From Hyphomicrobium sulfonivorans (GTDB taxonomy: Bacteria; Pseudomonadota; Alphaproteobacteria; Rhizobiales; Hyphomicrobiaceae): DNA of 64,000 bases. This document shows, piece by piece, positions 27,705 through 36,894 of this stretch. The notes under the pieces were generated by a model. It was not told the DNA's origin and searched no databases. It saw nothing but the letters and a program-made list of their open reading frames with translations. The DNA lies in contig NZ_PZPO01000002.1 of NCBI RefSeq assembly GCF_013306565.1, positions 260,501-324,500 of the forward strand, in the 5' to 3' direction. Numbering within the stretch: the first letter of the stretch is position 1; each line of letters starts with the position of its first letter. The translations under genes and the position numbers were made by a program.

Positions 27705-28253
27705 ATGATGTCGATGATGAAACCGACCCTGCTTGTTTTAGCCGCCGCCATTGCCATCCCGGCATACAACGCGCCGGTTCACGCCACCGAATACTGGGAC
27801 TGGAGCATGGGCAGCGGTGCGCCGACCGCCCGCCAGAAGGCTCAGGTGAAGCACGCGAAGCGCTATCGCAAGAAAGCGAAGGCGAAGACAACCAGCGTAG
27901 CGTCGTCGGCTGCAGCCAAAACAACAAACGACGCGACACGTGTGATGGCTTATGTGCGCCGTGAGGGCGAGAACGTTGCGCGCGCGGATTTGCAGTGCGC
28001 TGAAAAGGTGCGCGGTCTTGGGACGCAATGGATCGGCACCGAGGGCGCGCTTGATGCAGCCAAGAAGGACTGGATGGAGCGCGTGCGCTATGATTACGGC
28101 GAATCCTATCTCGACATGACCAACGCGCACGATTTCGTTTCCCGCTGCGGCCGCGTTTCAATCGGCGAAACGATGGGGCAGGTGATGTATCGCTGCGAAA
28201 TTCTGGCGCGGCCATGCAAGGGCGTGATGGCGGAGACAACCGCAAAGAAATAA
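27705..28253 (+). CDS. Exported basic protein of unknown function
   Basis: About 182 residues. Signal peptide KPTLLVLAAAIAIPAYNAPVHA with an AHA-type cleavage site. The mature part has a strongly basic segment (RQKAQVKHAKRYRKKAKAK), a low-complexity linker, then a conserved-looking domain with three cysteines (LQCAEK, SRCGRV, YRCEILARPCKG). GGGGGG precedes a run of close ATGs at 27705, 27714 and 27717; 27705 or 27714 is the start. A strong terminator follows 30 bases after the stop. I do not recognise a family. The basic stretch could bind anionic envelope polymers, but this is only inference. Confidence 0.6.
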   Translation: MMSMMKPTLLVLAAAIAIPAYNAPVHATEYWDWSMGSGAPTARQKAQVKHAKRYRKKAKAKTTSVASSAAAKTTNDATRVMAYVRREGENVARADLQCAEKVRGLGTQWIGTEGALDAAKKDWMERVRYDYGESYLDMTNAHDFVSRCGRVSIGETMGQVMYRCEILARPCKGVMAETTAKK

Positions 28254-28282
28254 CGCTTTTCGGCAACTTGCGTATTCATGAT

Positions 28283-28325
28283 CGGGCGGCAGCGGGCAAA
28301 CCCGTTGCTGCCCGTTTGTATTTTG
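28283..28325 (+). terminator. Strong intrinsic terminator
   Basis: A 14-bp stem (12 Watson-Crick pairs and two G-T pairs; arms 28283-28296 and 28301-28314) with a CAAA loop, followed by TTTGTATTTT. It ends transcription of the exported basic protein gene and isolates the next gene. Confidence 0.85.
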
Positions 28326-28412
28326 AGCGTGCGAACAGTTGTCTCTTTGACGTGGCGCAAAGAGGAGATGCGCAACGGCGCTACTGTTCCAAGTCAGCCA
28401 AACGGGGATGCC

Positions 28413-29444
28413 ATGACCGATTCTTTTCAAACCATCCGCTCAGATCGCGTGCGGAAGCTGGCGCTGGGGGCCGTATCCGCAAGTGTCGCGCTGCTGATCG
28501 CGGGCGCCGCGCATGCTGCGGGAATGGCCGACTGCCGCAAGAGCGGATCACCTGATGCCCGGATTACAGCATGCAGCAAGATGATAGCATCACCCGCCAC
28601 ATCGACGCCGGATCGCATCGAGGCTTTGCGCCGGCGCGGTTCCGCGCACGACGCACGTGGTGCCTACAGGCAGGCTGAAGCGGATTACACCGAAGCGCTG
28701 CGGTTGCAGCCGAACTCTGGCGCGGCGTTGATCGGACGTGCCGAAGCGCGCCTGGCGATGGGCGAACATGCCGCCGCCATCTCCGATCTGACGGACGCCA
28801 TGCGCTTTGAAGGCGCCACCGGCGGGCTCCACGTCGCGCGTGGCTATGCATGGCTTTTGCAGGGCAACGCTGACGAGGCGATTGCGGATTTCACCGCCGC
28901 CATCGGCAAGCAGAAGGATAACGCGTCAGCCTATAACAATCGGGGTCTGGCCCATCGCAAGAAGGGCGACAACGCCAGCGCGATCGCTGACTATTCGGCC
29001 GCGATCCGGCTCAATCCGTCGTTCGCGCAGGCGTATGCGAATCGCGGTTATGTTTATGAATCGCAGGGTGACAAGCTGGCAGCGACGGCAGATCTGGAGC
29101 GAGCGTTAGCGCTTGATCCGGCATTGACCGGCGCGGCGAAGGGATTAAAGCGGCTGGGCGGCGCTGACGCTCAGGTTGCGGAACGCAGCAAGGCTCTCGT
29201 TGCCCACGGCAAGGAGCTGGCGCAGAAAAACTGCGCCTGGTGCCATGCGATCGGACGTACCGGTGAAAGCCCGAACCCCCGTGCGCCGCGCTGGATCGAT
29301 ATGGCCGGCCGCCACCCCATCCTGGCGCTGCGCGAGCCGTTGTCGCGGGGAATTGCCCGGCCGCATGACGAAATGCCCAAGTTTGAGCTTTCCGAGGCCG
29401 AGGTCGACACCATCATCGCCTACATCAACAGCCTGTCGCCATGA
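28413..29444 (+). CDS. Exported TPR protein fused to a c-type cytochrome domain
   Basis: 343 residues. A signal peptide ends near AAHAAGMADC. Then come about five to six tetratricopeptide repeats: RIEALRRRGSAHDARGAYRQAEADYTEAL, later AYNNRGLAHRKKGDNASAIADYSAAI and AYANRGYVYESQGDKLAATADLERAL, each with the W/L-G-Y-A-P pattern. After residue 260 a compact cytochrome c domain follows: haem site CAWCH (Cys274, Cys277, His278), and a likely axial Met321 in HDEMPKF before the terminal helix AEVDTIIAYINSLS. The haem motif implies periplasmic maturation. Start MTDSFQ (28413) has GGGGA upstream. Separate TPR and cytochrome families are common; the single-chain combination is less so. Confidence 0.8.
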   Translation: MTDSFQTIRSDRVRKLALGAVSASVALLIAGAAHAAGMADCRKSGSPDARITACSKMIASPATSTPDRIEALRRRGSAHDARGAYRQAEADYTEALRLQPNSGAALIGRAEARLAMGEHAAAISDLTDAMRFEGATGGLHVARGYAWLLQGNADEAIADFTAAIGKQKDNASAYNNRGLAHRKKGDNASAIADYSAAIRLNPSFAQAYANRGYVYESQGDKLAATADLERALALDPALTGAAKGLKRLGGADAQVAERSKALVAHGKELAQKNCAWCHAIGRTGESPNPRAPRWIDMAGRHPILALREPLSRGIARPHDEMPKFELSEAEVDTIIAYINSLSP

Positions 29445-29468
29445 TCGTTGGTGTACGCTAAATGGGTA

Positions 29469-29498
29469 GCAGCGGCGCCGCTTGGTGGCCGCCGCTGC
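29469..29498. other. GC-rich hairpin between the TPR-cytochrome gene and pspC
   Basis: GCAGCGGCG / CGCCGCTGC, a perfect 9-bp stem with a 12-base loop and outer TCGTTG / CAACGA arms. No T tract. It may be a weak terminator or a processing site between the two genes. Confidence 0.5.
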
Positions 29499-29524
29499 CG
29501 CTCAACGATGGTGATGGAGTGTGA

Positions 29525-29734
29525 ATGTCGATAGATGATCCAATGCGCCGACCGCTGACGCGCGTGCGGCAGGGCAAGATGATTGCCGGTGTGTGCGGTG
29601 GTCTGGCGAAATGGCTGGGTTGGGATCCAACGCTGGTTCGGCTTGGTTATCTCGTTCTGACCGTGCTCTCGGCGGCCTTCCCCGGTCTGTTGATCTACAT
29701 TCTGCTGTGGGTGCTGATGCCTCAGGAAAAGTAG
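29525..29734 (+). CDS. PspC-domain small membrane protein
   Basis: 69 residues, a single PspC domain: LTRVRQGKMIAGVCGGLAKWLGWDPTLVRLGYL followed by a hydrophobic segment VLTVLSAAFPGLLIYILLWVLMP. PspC proteins take part in the phage-shock type envelope response, but many stand-alone PspC proteins have no known partner. No pspA or pspB is nearby. GATGGAGTG precedes the ATG at 29525. Confidence 0.88.
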   Translation: MSIDDPMRRPLTRVRQGKMIAGVCGGLAKWLGWDPTLVRLGYLVLTVLSAAFPGLLIYILLWVLMPQEK

Positions 29735-29831
29735 TGATCGCGGCTTTGCTTCGTGACGTGCGGGCAGCGATAGGCCCGAAGCGATCATGGTCTGGAAGCT
29801 GCTCAGGATCTGGCAGGCAATCGGGTGCGTG

Positions 29832-30002
29832 ATGGGCGACAATAACTCCGGCCGTATCAACCGCAGCGCGGCAGATGTGCGCGCTGAACGCCTGGCGGCG
29901 GAACTGCGCGCCAATCTGAAGCGACGCAAGGATCAGGCGCGGGCACGCTCCAAGGCGGCCGATATGCGCCCATCGGCCGATGCCAAGACGGATGAGGACT
30001 AG
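29832..30002 (+). CDS. Small charged conserved-type protein of unknown function
   Basis: 56 residues from MGDNNSG: SAADVRAERLAAELRANLKRRKDQARARSK, a highly charged helix, then an acidic end. Short proteins with this RAERLAAELRANLKRRK pattern are common annotated hypotheticals in Hyphomicrobiales (from memory). An in-frame ATG at 29787 would add a hydrophobic-basic leader, but its ribosome-binding site is weak. Possibly nucleic-acid binding, by charge alone. Confidence 0.55.
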   Translation: MGDNNSGRINRSAADVRAERLAAELRANLKRRKDQARARSKAADMRPSADAKTDED

Positions 30003-30070
30003 GCCGCTCTATAGCATTTGACGGTGCGCGAGTTCAGTGCGCCCATTCAAGCCGATGCAGGACATGCGCC

Positions 30071-30194
30071 TCATTCAACTGCACCCATGACATCCAACGC
30101 TTTGATCACTGCGGCAGCTTGCATCCCAACCTTCAGTTTCAGACCGATGGGACGCCGCATTATGCCCAGATAATTTGGCAACGATATTTTTCAC
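30071..30194 (-). pseudogene. Remnant of a Mop/molbindin (TOBE) gene
   Basis: Translating the minus strand from 30160 to the TGA at 30071 gives IGLKLKVGMQAAAVIKALDV, closely like the end of Mop-family molybdate/molybdopterin-binding domains (LGLKVG..V.ALIKAS.V). Upstream, KISLPNYLGI resembles the Mop N-terminus KISARNxLKG. It is joined to its GTG codon (30194) only if one A is removed from a run of five. The middle of the domain, about 30 codons, is missing. So the gene appears to have lost its core and gained a frameshift. It lies back to back with a ModE-type regulator, the expected neighbour of a molybdate-binding protein. Confidence 0.5.
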
Positions 30195-30265
30195 TACTAC
30201 GAGATAACTCGAATTAGATTGGCCGATATTGTCGGGCGCCCTTACTGGCGAGCAAGGAGAGTTCT

Positions 30266-30736
30266 TTGGCTGAGCAGAAACCTGCGCGCAAAGGCGCAGC
30301 TAAGGCTGCTGCGAAGACTGCAGCCAAAGCACATCCTGCGGCAACTGCCGGTGGCGCCGACAAAGCGCCGGCGCCCAAGCGTCGCCGGCGAGAGCATGCG
30401 TTTCCGCGCGTGCGCATCCGCATCGGCGATGAGATGGTGCTGGGGCCGGGTAAGGTCGAACTGCTTGAAGCGATTGGCCGGACGGGATCAATCTCCGCAG
30501 CGGGACGCGAACTTGGCATGTCCTATCGCCGCGCCTGGCTGTTGGTTGACGCGCTGAATCGCATGTTCCCGGACCTGCTGGTGAAGGCGTCGCCGGGTGG
30601 TTCCCACGGTGGCGGTGCGAAGCTGACCGAGTATGGGATGGAGGTCGCCGCCGCTTACCGGCGCGTCGAGGAGCGGGCGCGCATTGCCATGCAGGAAGAA
30701 ATGGCGCGCTTCAATGTGCGTGTCGATTCCGACTAG
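30266..30736 (+). CDS. ModE-type winged-helix DNA-binding protein
   Basis: 156 residues. The N-terminal 45 residues are rich in Lys, Ala and Pro, like a flexible DNA-contacting tail. The rest is the N-terminal DNA-binding domain of ModE: VRIRIGDEMVLGPGKVELLEAIGRTGSISAAGRELGMSYRRAWLLVDALN, then the wing GGSHGGGAKLTEYGMEVAAAYRRVEE. The C-terminal molybdate-binding MOP domains of full ModE are absent, so ligand sensing, if any, must use a partner. The start is TTG at 30266, supported by AAGGAG six bases upstream; ATG is not available there. Such short LysR-type-named regulators often control molybdate uptake genes, but none is in this window. Confidence 0.85.
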   Translation: MAEQKPARKGAAKAAAKTAAKAHPAATAGGADKAPAPKRRRREHAFPRVRIRIGDEMVLGPGKVELLEAIGRTGSISAAGRELGMSYRRAWLLVDALNRMFPDLLVKASPGGSHGGGAKLTEYGMEVAAAYRRVEERARIAMQEEMARFNVRVDSD

Positions 30737-30772
30737 CGCGTTTGCGGAATCCACAATGCGATATCGGGCGAT

Positions 30773-30810
30773 GATTTCCCGATGGCACGGCGGGCCGGCC
30801 ATCGGAAATC
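30773..30810. other. Hairpin between converging genes
   Basis: GATTTCCCGATGGC pairs with GCCATCGGAAATC (one bulged base) around an 11-base GC-rich loop. It lies after the ModE-type gene and after the small minus-strand ORF that follows mscK. No T tract, but the stem is strong enough to serve as a 3' barrier for both. Confidence 0.55.
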
Positions 30811-30814
30811 TGGT

Positions 30815-30922
30815 CTAGCGGAGCAGGCGATTTTTCAGGCCTGACGCAACGGTGAAGTGATCAGCGCCGAAGTGCATGCTGTAGCGTGTGCCAACATCAG
30901 GTTCGTCGGTGATTGCCGTCAT
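30815..30922 (-). CDS. Candidate 35-residue small protein directly after the mscK-like gene
   Basis: ATG at 30922 to TAG at 30815, translating to MTAITDEPDVGTRYSMHFGA and then DHFTVASGLKNRLLR. It begins 12 bases after the TGA of the giant channel gene and is in the same frame, so it could be either a separate co-transcribed small gene or an extension reached by stop-codon readthrough. Third codon positions favour C and G moderately, as in real genes here. No ribosome-binding site is clear. A hairpin follows five bases beyond the stop. I recognise no family. Confidence 0.35.
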   Translation of the reverse strand: MTAITDEPDVGTRYSMHFGADHFTVASGLKNRLLR

Positions 30923-30934
30923 GACGTTGGCAGC

Positions 30935-33900
30935 TCATGACATGGCGATTTCCTTTTCACGCAATGCGCGCTCAATCGAAACGTGCAAATCGTTGATGAC
31001 GGCTGAGCGGTGCGCCAGCTGCAAAACAAAAGCGCGAACCTCGAATTCGAGGCCTTTTGAACCGAAGCCAATGAAGAACACGCTGGGTGCAGGTGAATCG
31101 AGCACCTGCGGCGTTGCTTTCACGGCGTCGAGGATCAAGAGCTGCGCACGCAGTGTGTCCGTGCCATAGGCGATGCCGATTTTAAGCGTCACGCGTGTGA
31201 TGCTGTCGGTCAATGTCCAGTTGATGACCTTCTCGGTAATCAGCGATTTGTTCGGAATGATAATTTCGCGGTTTTCGCCATCGGTCATGGAAGTCGCGCG
31301 TATGTGGATGCGCGAAACCGTGCCGGTGAGATTGCCGATCGTCACCGTATCGCCGACGCGGACGGGGCGTTCAAACAGGATGATCAAACCGGAGATGAAA
31401 TTGGCGACGATCTCCTGCAGACCAAAGCCGACGCCAACACCCAGTGCGGCCACGATCCACTGCACCTGACTCCAATCGAACCCGATGCTGCGGAAGGCGA
31501 ATATCAAACCGACGATCGCGATCAGATACCGGCTGACGGCGCTGATTGCATATCGAGTACCGGCTTCGATCCGCAAGCGGTGCAAAGCCGTGATCTCCAG
31601 CAGTCCAGGCAGGTTGCGGGCAGCAATAAGGGTGATGATGCCGATTGCCAGCGCCACGAACACATTGGAAACGGTAACGGGCATGCTGCGCGGCGCACCA
31701 TCTACCGTTATCACCTGCTGCCACAGCGGCACATCGAGCAGCGCTAGCGACGGCAATGCCTCTCGCCAGAAGAAATACAGCGTCGTGCCGAGTAGCAAAA
31801 ATACGGTCAGGCGTACGAGCTGGCGCGTCTGATCGCTGATGGAAGCGATGTCAACTTCCGGCTCGGCCACGACTGGCGCGGGCTGCAGCTCGCCCGTTGC
31901 TTCCGTTTCCTGCAGTGCGGCTGCCTTAGCACGTGCCTGTTCGCGTCGTTCCAGCGCGCGGGCGATCTCAAGTTGGCGACGCGCCACCAGCACTTGGCGC
32001 ATGATCACGCTATAGATCAGATAGGCGCCCGCGATGAGTGTAACGGAAAGCAGCAATCCATCGCGGATCTGCGAGGCGCCGTCGTAGTATCCCCGCAGCG
32101 CTATGCCGGCGATTGCAAGCGGCACCGATGAAATCAATGGATACCATATCATGCGCATCGCCCACAGCGGATGGCCGGTCCCAATCCGCTCGGCGACAAC
32201 GCCGCGCCGCGGATCAGCGATGCGGGCGATGAACAACGCAACGGCAAATGCACCTGCCAGAAATGCGAAGCGGCCGAGCCCGTCGCGTACGCTTTGGGCG
32301 CTGCTGACGTTGATCATCCCGAGAATGAGCGCGATGGGGGTGATGGTGTATTTCAGCCAGATCACGTTCCGGTGCAGCACGGCGCGCGCACGTTCGCTCC
32401 AACCGAAGTGGGCTGAAAACAGGCCGTTCTCTGCGCTGATGAACTGGATCAGTCGCAGGAACAGCAGCAGATACGCGACAGCGAGAAGGCCTGCCCCGAC
32501 CGCTGCGGAGAACTCGGATGCGGGCGGCGGTGGTGGAAGCGTCAGCAACCATCCGGCGTATCCGATCAGCAGCGGCGTCTTCACGCTAAGCAGTGCTGTA
32601 ATCGCCATGGCCTCGGGCGTGCGCATGTAATTATCGCTAGAATAGCGGCGTACAGCGTCGGCGATCGTGGCGAGGCGCCGCGTCATTTTCCGCGTGAACA
32701 GCACAAGGGCACTAAAAACAAGCAGCACCAGCGCTGTCGGCAACGGCAATTGCGCCGCGCGCGAGAGCAGGGTACTGGCGGTTTCCTGCCATGCCTCGAC
32801 GTTTAGAATCCAGCCGAAGCTGGTGCGCACCTGATCGAGCCAGCCGATGCCGATTGTGCCGGAAGTCGGCAACCAGAGCAGGCGACTGTTCAGCAGCGCC
32901 CGAAGCTGAGTTGTCTGATTGAGCAGATCGCGCTCGGCGGCGTTCGATTCCGCAAGCTGAGAAATGCGGGTCACCAGCGTATCATGAAGCTGGACGTACA
33001 GATCTCTGCGCGCATCGACGAGCTTTTCCAATGACTCGCGCACTTCTGCCGGCGGTGTCTCCCCGTGGCGCTGCGCATACAGCCCGAGGATGCGCTCCGC
33101 CATGTTTCCGGTGTCTGTCAGAGCCCGGCGGGCTTCCTCCGCTTGCAGTCGCTTGAGGCGACCGTCAACGATTGCCTGATTGCGATCGGCTATGCGCCGC
33201 TGCAAGCGCGACGTTTCCGGCAATTGGTTGCGCATCGTCCGCAACAGTTCGCTGAACTCTCCGCCGATGCTGCCGATTTCCAGCACCTGTTGCGCAGCGA
33301 CCTTGCTGTCCCGCACGCGCGCCAGTTCTGCCTGTATGTCATTGAAACGCGACTTGCTCTGGTCCAGCAGGCGCACGGCCTCTGCTTCCCGCTGGCGAAT
33401 AATCTCGGTGTCTTTGACATAGGCTTCGAGCACCGGATGCTTGGCGGCAAGCTTGCGTGCATCGCGGTCGGCCTCGGCCTGACGCAGCGCCGTATCCGCC
33501 GCCTGCAGCGCGTTGACGCGTGCTTCGATAATGGGGATCCGCTTCGTAAGCCTGTCGAGCTTTAACGCGGCCAGGTCGCGCCGGGCGGTCGCTGAAGCCT
33601 GGCGGGCAGGCAGACTTATCAGCTCCTGCTCGAATGTATTGAGCTTGGCCGCTCTTGCCCGGCGTTCGGCCGCGATTGCAGCGCGGCGAGCGTCAGCAAG
33701 AATGGGATGCGCATCACTGGACGTTGTCTCGTCGCCACCTTCCAGTGCATCGAGAGCCTGTCTCTCTGCTGTCTGCTCCTCGCGTGCGGCGGTGGCGCGA
33801 GTCGACATCTCGCGCAGGCGGCCCTCAAGCTGATCGAGATCGGCTTTGATTGTTGCCGCCGAAGCGTTGGAAGCATCAAGAGCCTGCTGCGCTTCGGCCA

Positions 33901-34468
33901 GCGGAAGTTTGCTGATGCGATTCTCGAAGTCGGCGTCGGCCGCGTCCTTTTGTGCGGCTTCCAATTGCTGTTTGGCCTCAGCAATTCGTTCGGCCGACCT
34001 TTGCACCGAATCCTGAAAACGCTTCGATGCTGCCGTGCTGGCTGACGCTGCCTCAAGCTGGCCGAGCGCATTCCGCAATTGTGCGATTGCCTGATCACGA
34101 ATATCGGGCGCCACATCGGAGCGTGCTTCGAGTTCCTGGATGCGAGCCTTCATGCGCTCTATGGCGCGATCGGACGCTTCCGTTGCCTCGTCGGTCGTCG
34201 CTGGAGCGGGTGCGGCGGCGGCTGCAGCAGCGCCCGGTGCGTTTTGATCCGACGGCGGTTCAGCGGCAACCGGCGCGGACGCGCCCGCTTTTGCCTCCGG
34301 AGCCGCAGCATCAGGCACGGTTGCATCGATGGCAGCCGGTACGCTGGCGTCCACTGCCACGGGCGGCGGCTGCGCCGCTGGCTGCTGGGCCTGCAGGACT
34401 GCGGGCATTGCGATGAGGGCGAACAGGAACGCGATGCGTCCAGATTTCAGACGGGAGAATGTGAGCAT
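30935..34468 (-). CDS. Large mechanosensitive channel of the MscK (KefA) type
   Basis: About 1177 residues. Signal peptide (GRIAFLFALIAMPAVLQAQ), then an Ala/Pro-rich linker and a periplasmic coiled-coil region to about residue 570 (for example ARIQELEARSDVAPDIRDQAIAQLRNAL). Next come about eleven membrane helices, and finally an MscS module: pore helix with ALGVGVGFGLQEIVANFISGLIILFERP, then the beta domain VRVGDTVTIGNLTGTVSRIHIRATSMTDGENREIIIPN and a C-terminal alpha/beta domain. It would open under membrane tension to release solutes. The start was set at MLTFSRLKSG (34468) because the signal peptide then sits at the N-terminus. Adjacent to nothing obviously related. Confidence 0.9.
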   Translation of the reverse strand: MLTFSRLKSGRIAFLFALIAMPAVLQAQQPAAQPPPVAVDASVPAAIDATVPDAAAPEAKAGASAPVAAEPPSDQNAPGAAAAAAAPAPATTDEATEASDRAIERMKARIQELEARSDVAPDIRDQAIAQLRNALGQLEAASASTAASKRFQDSVQRSAERIAEAKQQLEAAQKDAADADFENRISKLPLAEAQQALDASNASAATIKADLDQLEGRLREMSTRATAAREEQTAERQALDALEGGDETTSSDAHPILADARRAAIAAERRARAAKLNTFEQELISLPARQASATARRDLAALKLDRLTKRIPIIEARVNALQAADTALRQAEADRDARKLAAKHPVLEAYVKDTEIIRQREAEAVRLLDQSKSRFNDIQAELARVRDSKVAAQQVLEIGSIGGEFSELLRTMRNQLPETSRLQRRIADRNQAIVDGRLKRLQAEEARRALTDTGNMAERILGLYAQRHGETPPAEVRESLEKLVDARRDLYVQLHDTLVTRISQLAESNAAERDLLNQTTQLRALLNSRLLWLPTSGTIGIGWLDQVRTSFGWILNVEAWQETASTLLSRAAQLPLPTALVLLVFSALVLFTRKMTRRLATIADAVRRYSSDNYMRTPEAMAITALLSVKTPLLIGYAGWLLTLPPPPPASEFSAAVGAGLLAVAYLLLFLRLIQFISAENGLFSAHFGWSERARAVLHRNVIWLKYTITPIALILGMINVSSAQSVRDGLGRFAFLAGAFAVALFIARIADPRRGVVAERIGTGHPLWAMRMIWYPLISSVPLAIAGIALRGYYDGASQIRDGLLLSVTLIAGAYLIYSVIMRQVLVARRQLEIARALERREQARAKAAALQETEATGELQPAPVVAEPEVDIASISDQTRQLVRLTVFLLLGTTLYFFWREALPSLALLDVPLWQQVITVDGAPRSMPVTVSNVFVALAIGIITLIAARNLPGLLEITALHRLRIEAGTRYAISAVSRYLIAIVGLIFAFRSIGFDWSQVQWIVAALGVGVGFGLQEIVANFISGLIILFERPVRVGDTVTIGNLTGTVSRIHIRATSMTDGENREIIIPNKSLITEKVINWTLTDSITRVTLKIGIAYGTDTLRAQLLILDAVKATPQVLDSPAPSVFFIGFGSKGLEFEVRAFVLQLAHRSAVINDLHVSIERALREKEIAMS

Positions 34469-34743
34469 GCTGGGACGTAGCCTGATCGCTTTGTGGCAAT
34501 TATGGCGGCGCAAGCGCGGCGGCTTTCTGAAGCACCCGCGAGCCATCCCCTCGGCACGCTACACCGGAAAATTGCCTTAAAGAGGAAGGCGATTAACTTT
34601 AATGACAGCCAATCCGGCTAGTGTTCGCTGCTGCTTGTTTCAGGACAGACACGGGGTATTTCGGTCGCACTTGCTGCGGGCGTCCCGAAGCGCTTAATCA
34701 CATCTTAATCGTTGCCGGTACGACCGGAGCAGAGGGATGACGC

Positions 34744-36036
34744 ATGGATCGCATCAAGATCATCGGTGGCCAGAAGCTCAACGGCACAATTCCGATTTCA
34801 GGTGCCAAGAACGCGGCGCTGCCGTTGATGATTGCCAGCTTGCTCACGCCGGATCGGCTGACGCTTAAAAACGTTCCCAATCTTGCGGACGTCAATCTGC
34901 TGGCTCGCATTCTGCGCAACCACGGCGTTGATCTGGCTGTCGACGGCAAGCGTACCGGCCCGGCGCAGCACATCGGTGAGACGTTCCATCTTTCCGCGCG
35001 CGACATCGTCGATACGGTGGCGCCGTACGAGATGGTCAGCCGTATGCGTGCCAGCTTCTGGGTGCTCGGTCCGCTGCTCGCACGTTGCGGTCAGGCCAAG
35101 GTTTCGCTGCCGGGCGGTTGCGCCATCGGCACGCGTCCGGTCGATCTGCATCTCACCGGCCTGAAGGAACTGGGCGCCGAAATCGAAATCGAAAACGGCT
35201 ACGTCATCGCCAAGGCCAAGGGCGGTTCACTCCGCGGCGGCCGCGTCACCTTCCCGAAGGTGTCGGTTGGTGCCACGCATAACGTGCTGCTGGCCGCTGC
35301 GCTGGCGCGTGGCGAAACGGTGATTGAAAACGCCGCGCGCGAACCGGAAATCGGTGACGTTGCGGAATGCCTCGTGAAGATGGGCGTCAAGATCGACGGC
35401 ATCGGCACGTCGACGCTTACCATTCAGGGCGCGAACCAGCTTGAGGGCGCGGTACATTCGGTGCTGGCTGACCGCATCGAGACCGGCACGTTCGCAATGG
35501 CGGTTGCTGCCACCGGCGGCGACGTAACCCTTGAGGGCGCACGGCCGGAACTCCTGAAAACGGCCCTCGATTCGCTGGCTGAGGCCGGCGTCGAAATTAC
35601 GCCTACCAACAGCGGTATCCGCGTGGTCCGCAACGGCCATGGCATTGATCCGGTATCGGTTGAAACGCAGCCTTTCCCTGGCTTCCCGACCGATTTGCAG
35701 GCGCAGTTCATGGCGCTGATGACGCGTGCCAAGGGCACCAGCGTGATCCGCGAAACGATCTTCGAAAACCGCTTCATGCACGTGCAGGAACTGGCGCGTC
35801 TTGGCGCCGACATCCAGCTGCACGGCGATATCGCCACGATCAAGGGCGTGAAGGGACTTACCGGCGCTCCTGTAATGGCAACGGATCTGCGCGCATCGGT
35901 GTCGCTGGTTATTGCCGCGCTGATGGCTGAAGGCGAGACGATGATCAATCGCGTCTATCATCTTGATCGCGGCTTTGAGCAGCTGGAACAGAAGCTGTCG
36001 CGCTGCGGTGCGCAGATTGAGCGCATTACGGGCTGA
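34744..36036 (+). CDS. murA: UDP-N-acetylglucosamine 1-carboxyvinyltransferase
   Basis: First committed enzyme of peptidoglycan synthesis: adds enolpyruvate from PEP to UDP-GlcNAc. The N-terminus [22 protein letters not shown] carries the catalytic Lys and the conserved NAA; the active-site Cys126 is in [17 protein letters not shown] (Cys, so fosfomycin sensitivity is expected). The C-terminus has [15 protein letters not shown] and the [10 protein letters not shown] motif. Length 430 is exactly usual. Start ATG at 34744 follows GAGGGATGACGC. It is read alone, with about 200 bases of upstream sequence. Confidence 0.98.
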   Translation: MDRIKIIGGQKLNGTIPISGAKNAALPLMIASLLTPDRLTLKNVPNLADVNLLARILRNHGVDLAVDGKRTGPAQHIGETFHLSARDIVDTVAPYEMVSRMRASFWVLGPLLARCGQAKVSLPGGCAIGTRPVDLHLTGLKELGAEIEIENGYVIAKAKGGSLRGGRVTFPKVSVGATHNVLLAAALARGETVIENAAREPEIGDVAECLVKMGVKIDGIGTSTLTIQGANQLEGAVHSVLADRIETGTFAMAVAATGGDVTLEGARPELLKTALDSLAEAGVEITPTNSGIRVVRNGHGIDPVSVETQPFPGFPTDLQAQFMALMTRAKGTSVIRETIFENRFMHVQELARLGADIQLHGDIATIKGVKGLTGAPVMATDLRASVSLVIAALMAEGETMINRVYHLDRGFEQLEQKLSRCGAQIERITG

Positions 36037-36094
36037 TCTGCCGCCCCTCCGAGGGCAGCTTTGCAATAATCGATGCGCTGACGCTGCAAAGGTG

Positions 36095-36781
36095 TCAGCG
36101 CATTTTCTTTGTGTTCGCCTGATCCAGAATGTCGAGCACCTGCTGCGGCTGTGCGTCGAGCGGCAGGGCGAAGAAATCGGCGTCGGTATCGAGCGCCTGC
36201 TCAAGCGCGCGATGAAACTCTTCACGGTTTAGTTCGACGGTGCCGAACTGGCGCAAATGGTCGGTTACGAACTGCGTATCGAGCAGGCGAAAGCGCCCAT
36301 GTATCAGCCGCGCCGCCAGATGCAGAAGCGCGATCTTCGAAGCATCGCGCTCGAATGAGAACATGCTTTCGCCGAAGAAGGCGCCGTTCAACGCGACGCC
36401 ATACAACCCGCCGACGAGGCGGTCGCCGTCCCAGGTCTCAACGGTGTGGCAATGACCAAGGTTGAACAGATCGCGATAAAGCGTGCGGATGCGGTCGTTG
36501 ATCCAGGTGGATCGGCGGCCCGGCCTTGATCCCGCGCAGCCGTCGATCACACGGTCGATATCGGTATCGACCTTCACCTTCAGGTGCGTGGTGCGCAATG
36601 TGCGCGCCAGACGCTTGGGAACATGGATGCGATTTAACGGCAGGATGCCGCGATGCTGCGGTTCGATCCAGAACAAGGCCGGATCGTCCGCGCTCTCGGC
36701 CATCGGAAAAATCCCGCAGGTATATGCCTTCAGCAGCACCTGCGGTGTGATTTCGATGGCAATGTCGTCGCGCGAGGCCAT
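36095..36781 (-). CDS. aat: Leucyl/phenylalanyl-tRNA-protein transferase
   Basis: N-end rule enzyme: transfers Leu or Phe to proteins with N-terminal Arg or Lys, marking them for ClpAP. Motifs are [66 protein letters not shown] and [24 protein letters not shown]. The ATG at 36781 gives [14 protein letters not shown] as in rhizobial homologues; a GTG at 36805 would add eight residues. It follows accC in the common aroQ-accB-accC-aat order, with a gap of about 110 bases. Confidence 0.95.
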   Translation of the reverse strand: MASRDDIAIEITPQVLLKAYTCGIFPMAESADDPALFWIEPQHRGILPLNRIHVPKRLARTLRTTHLKVKVDTDIDRVIDGCAGSRPGRRSTWINDRIRTLYRDLFNLGHCHTVETWDGDRLVGGLYGVALNGAFFGESMFSFERDASKIALLHLAARLIHGRFRLLDTQFVTDHLRQFGTVELNREEFHRALEQALDTDADFFALPLDAQPQQVLDILDQANTKKMR

Positions 36782-36894
36782 GACGTCCGGAAGATGAAGT
36801 CTCACGGCTCATATCTGCCGTACCTAATCAGGTATAGCAGCCGGACGTGAAAACAACCCTTGCCGACTTCGCCGCACCCGATGGGTGAAATTTA

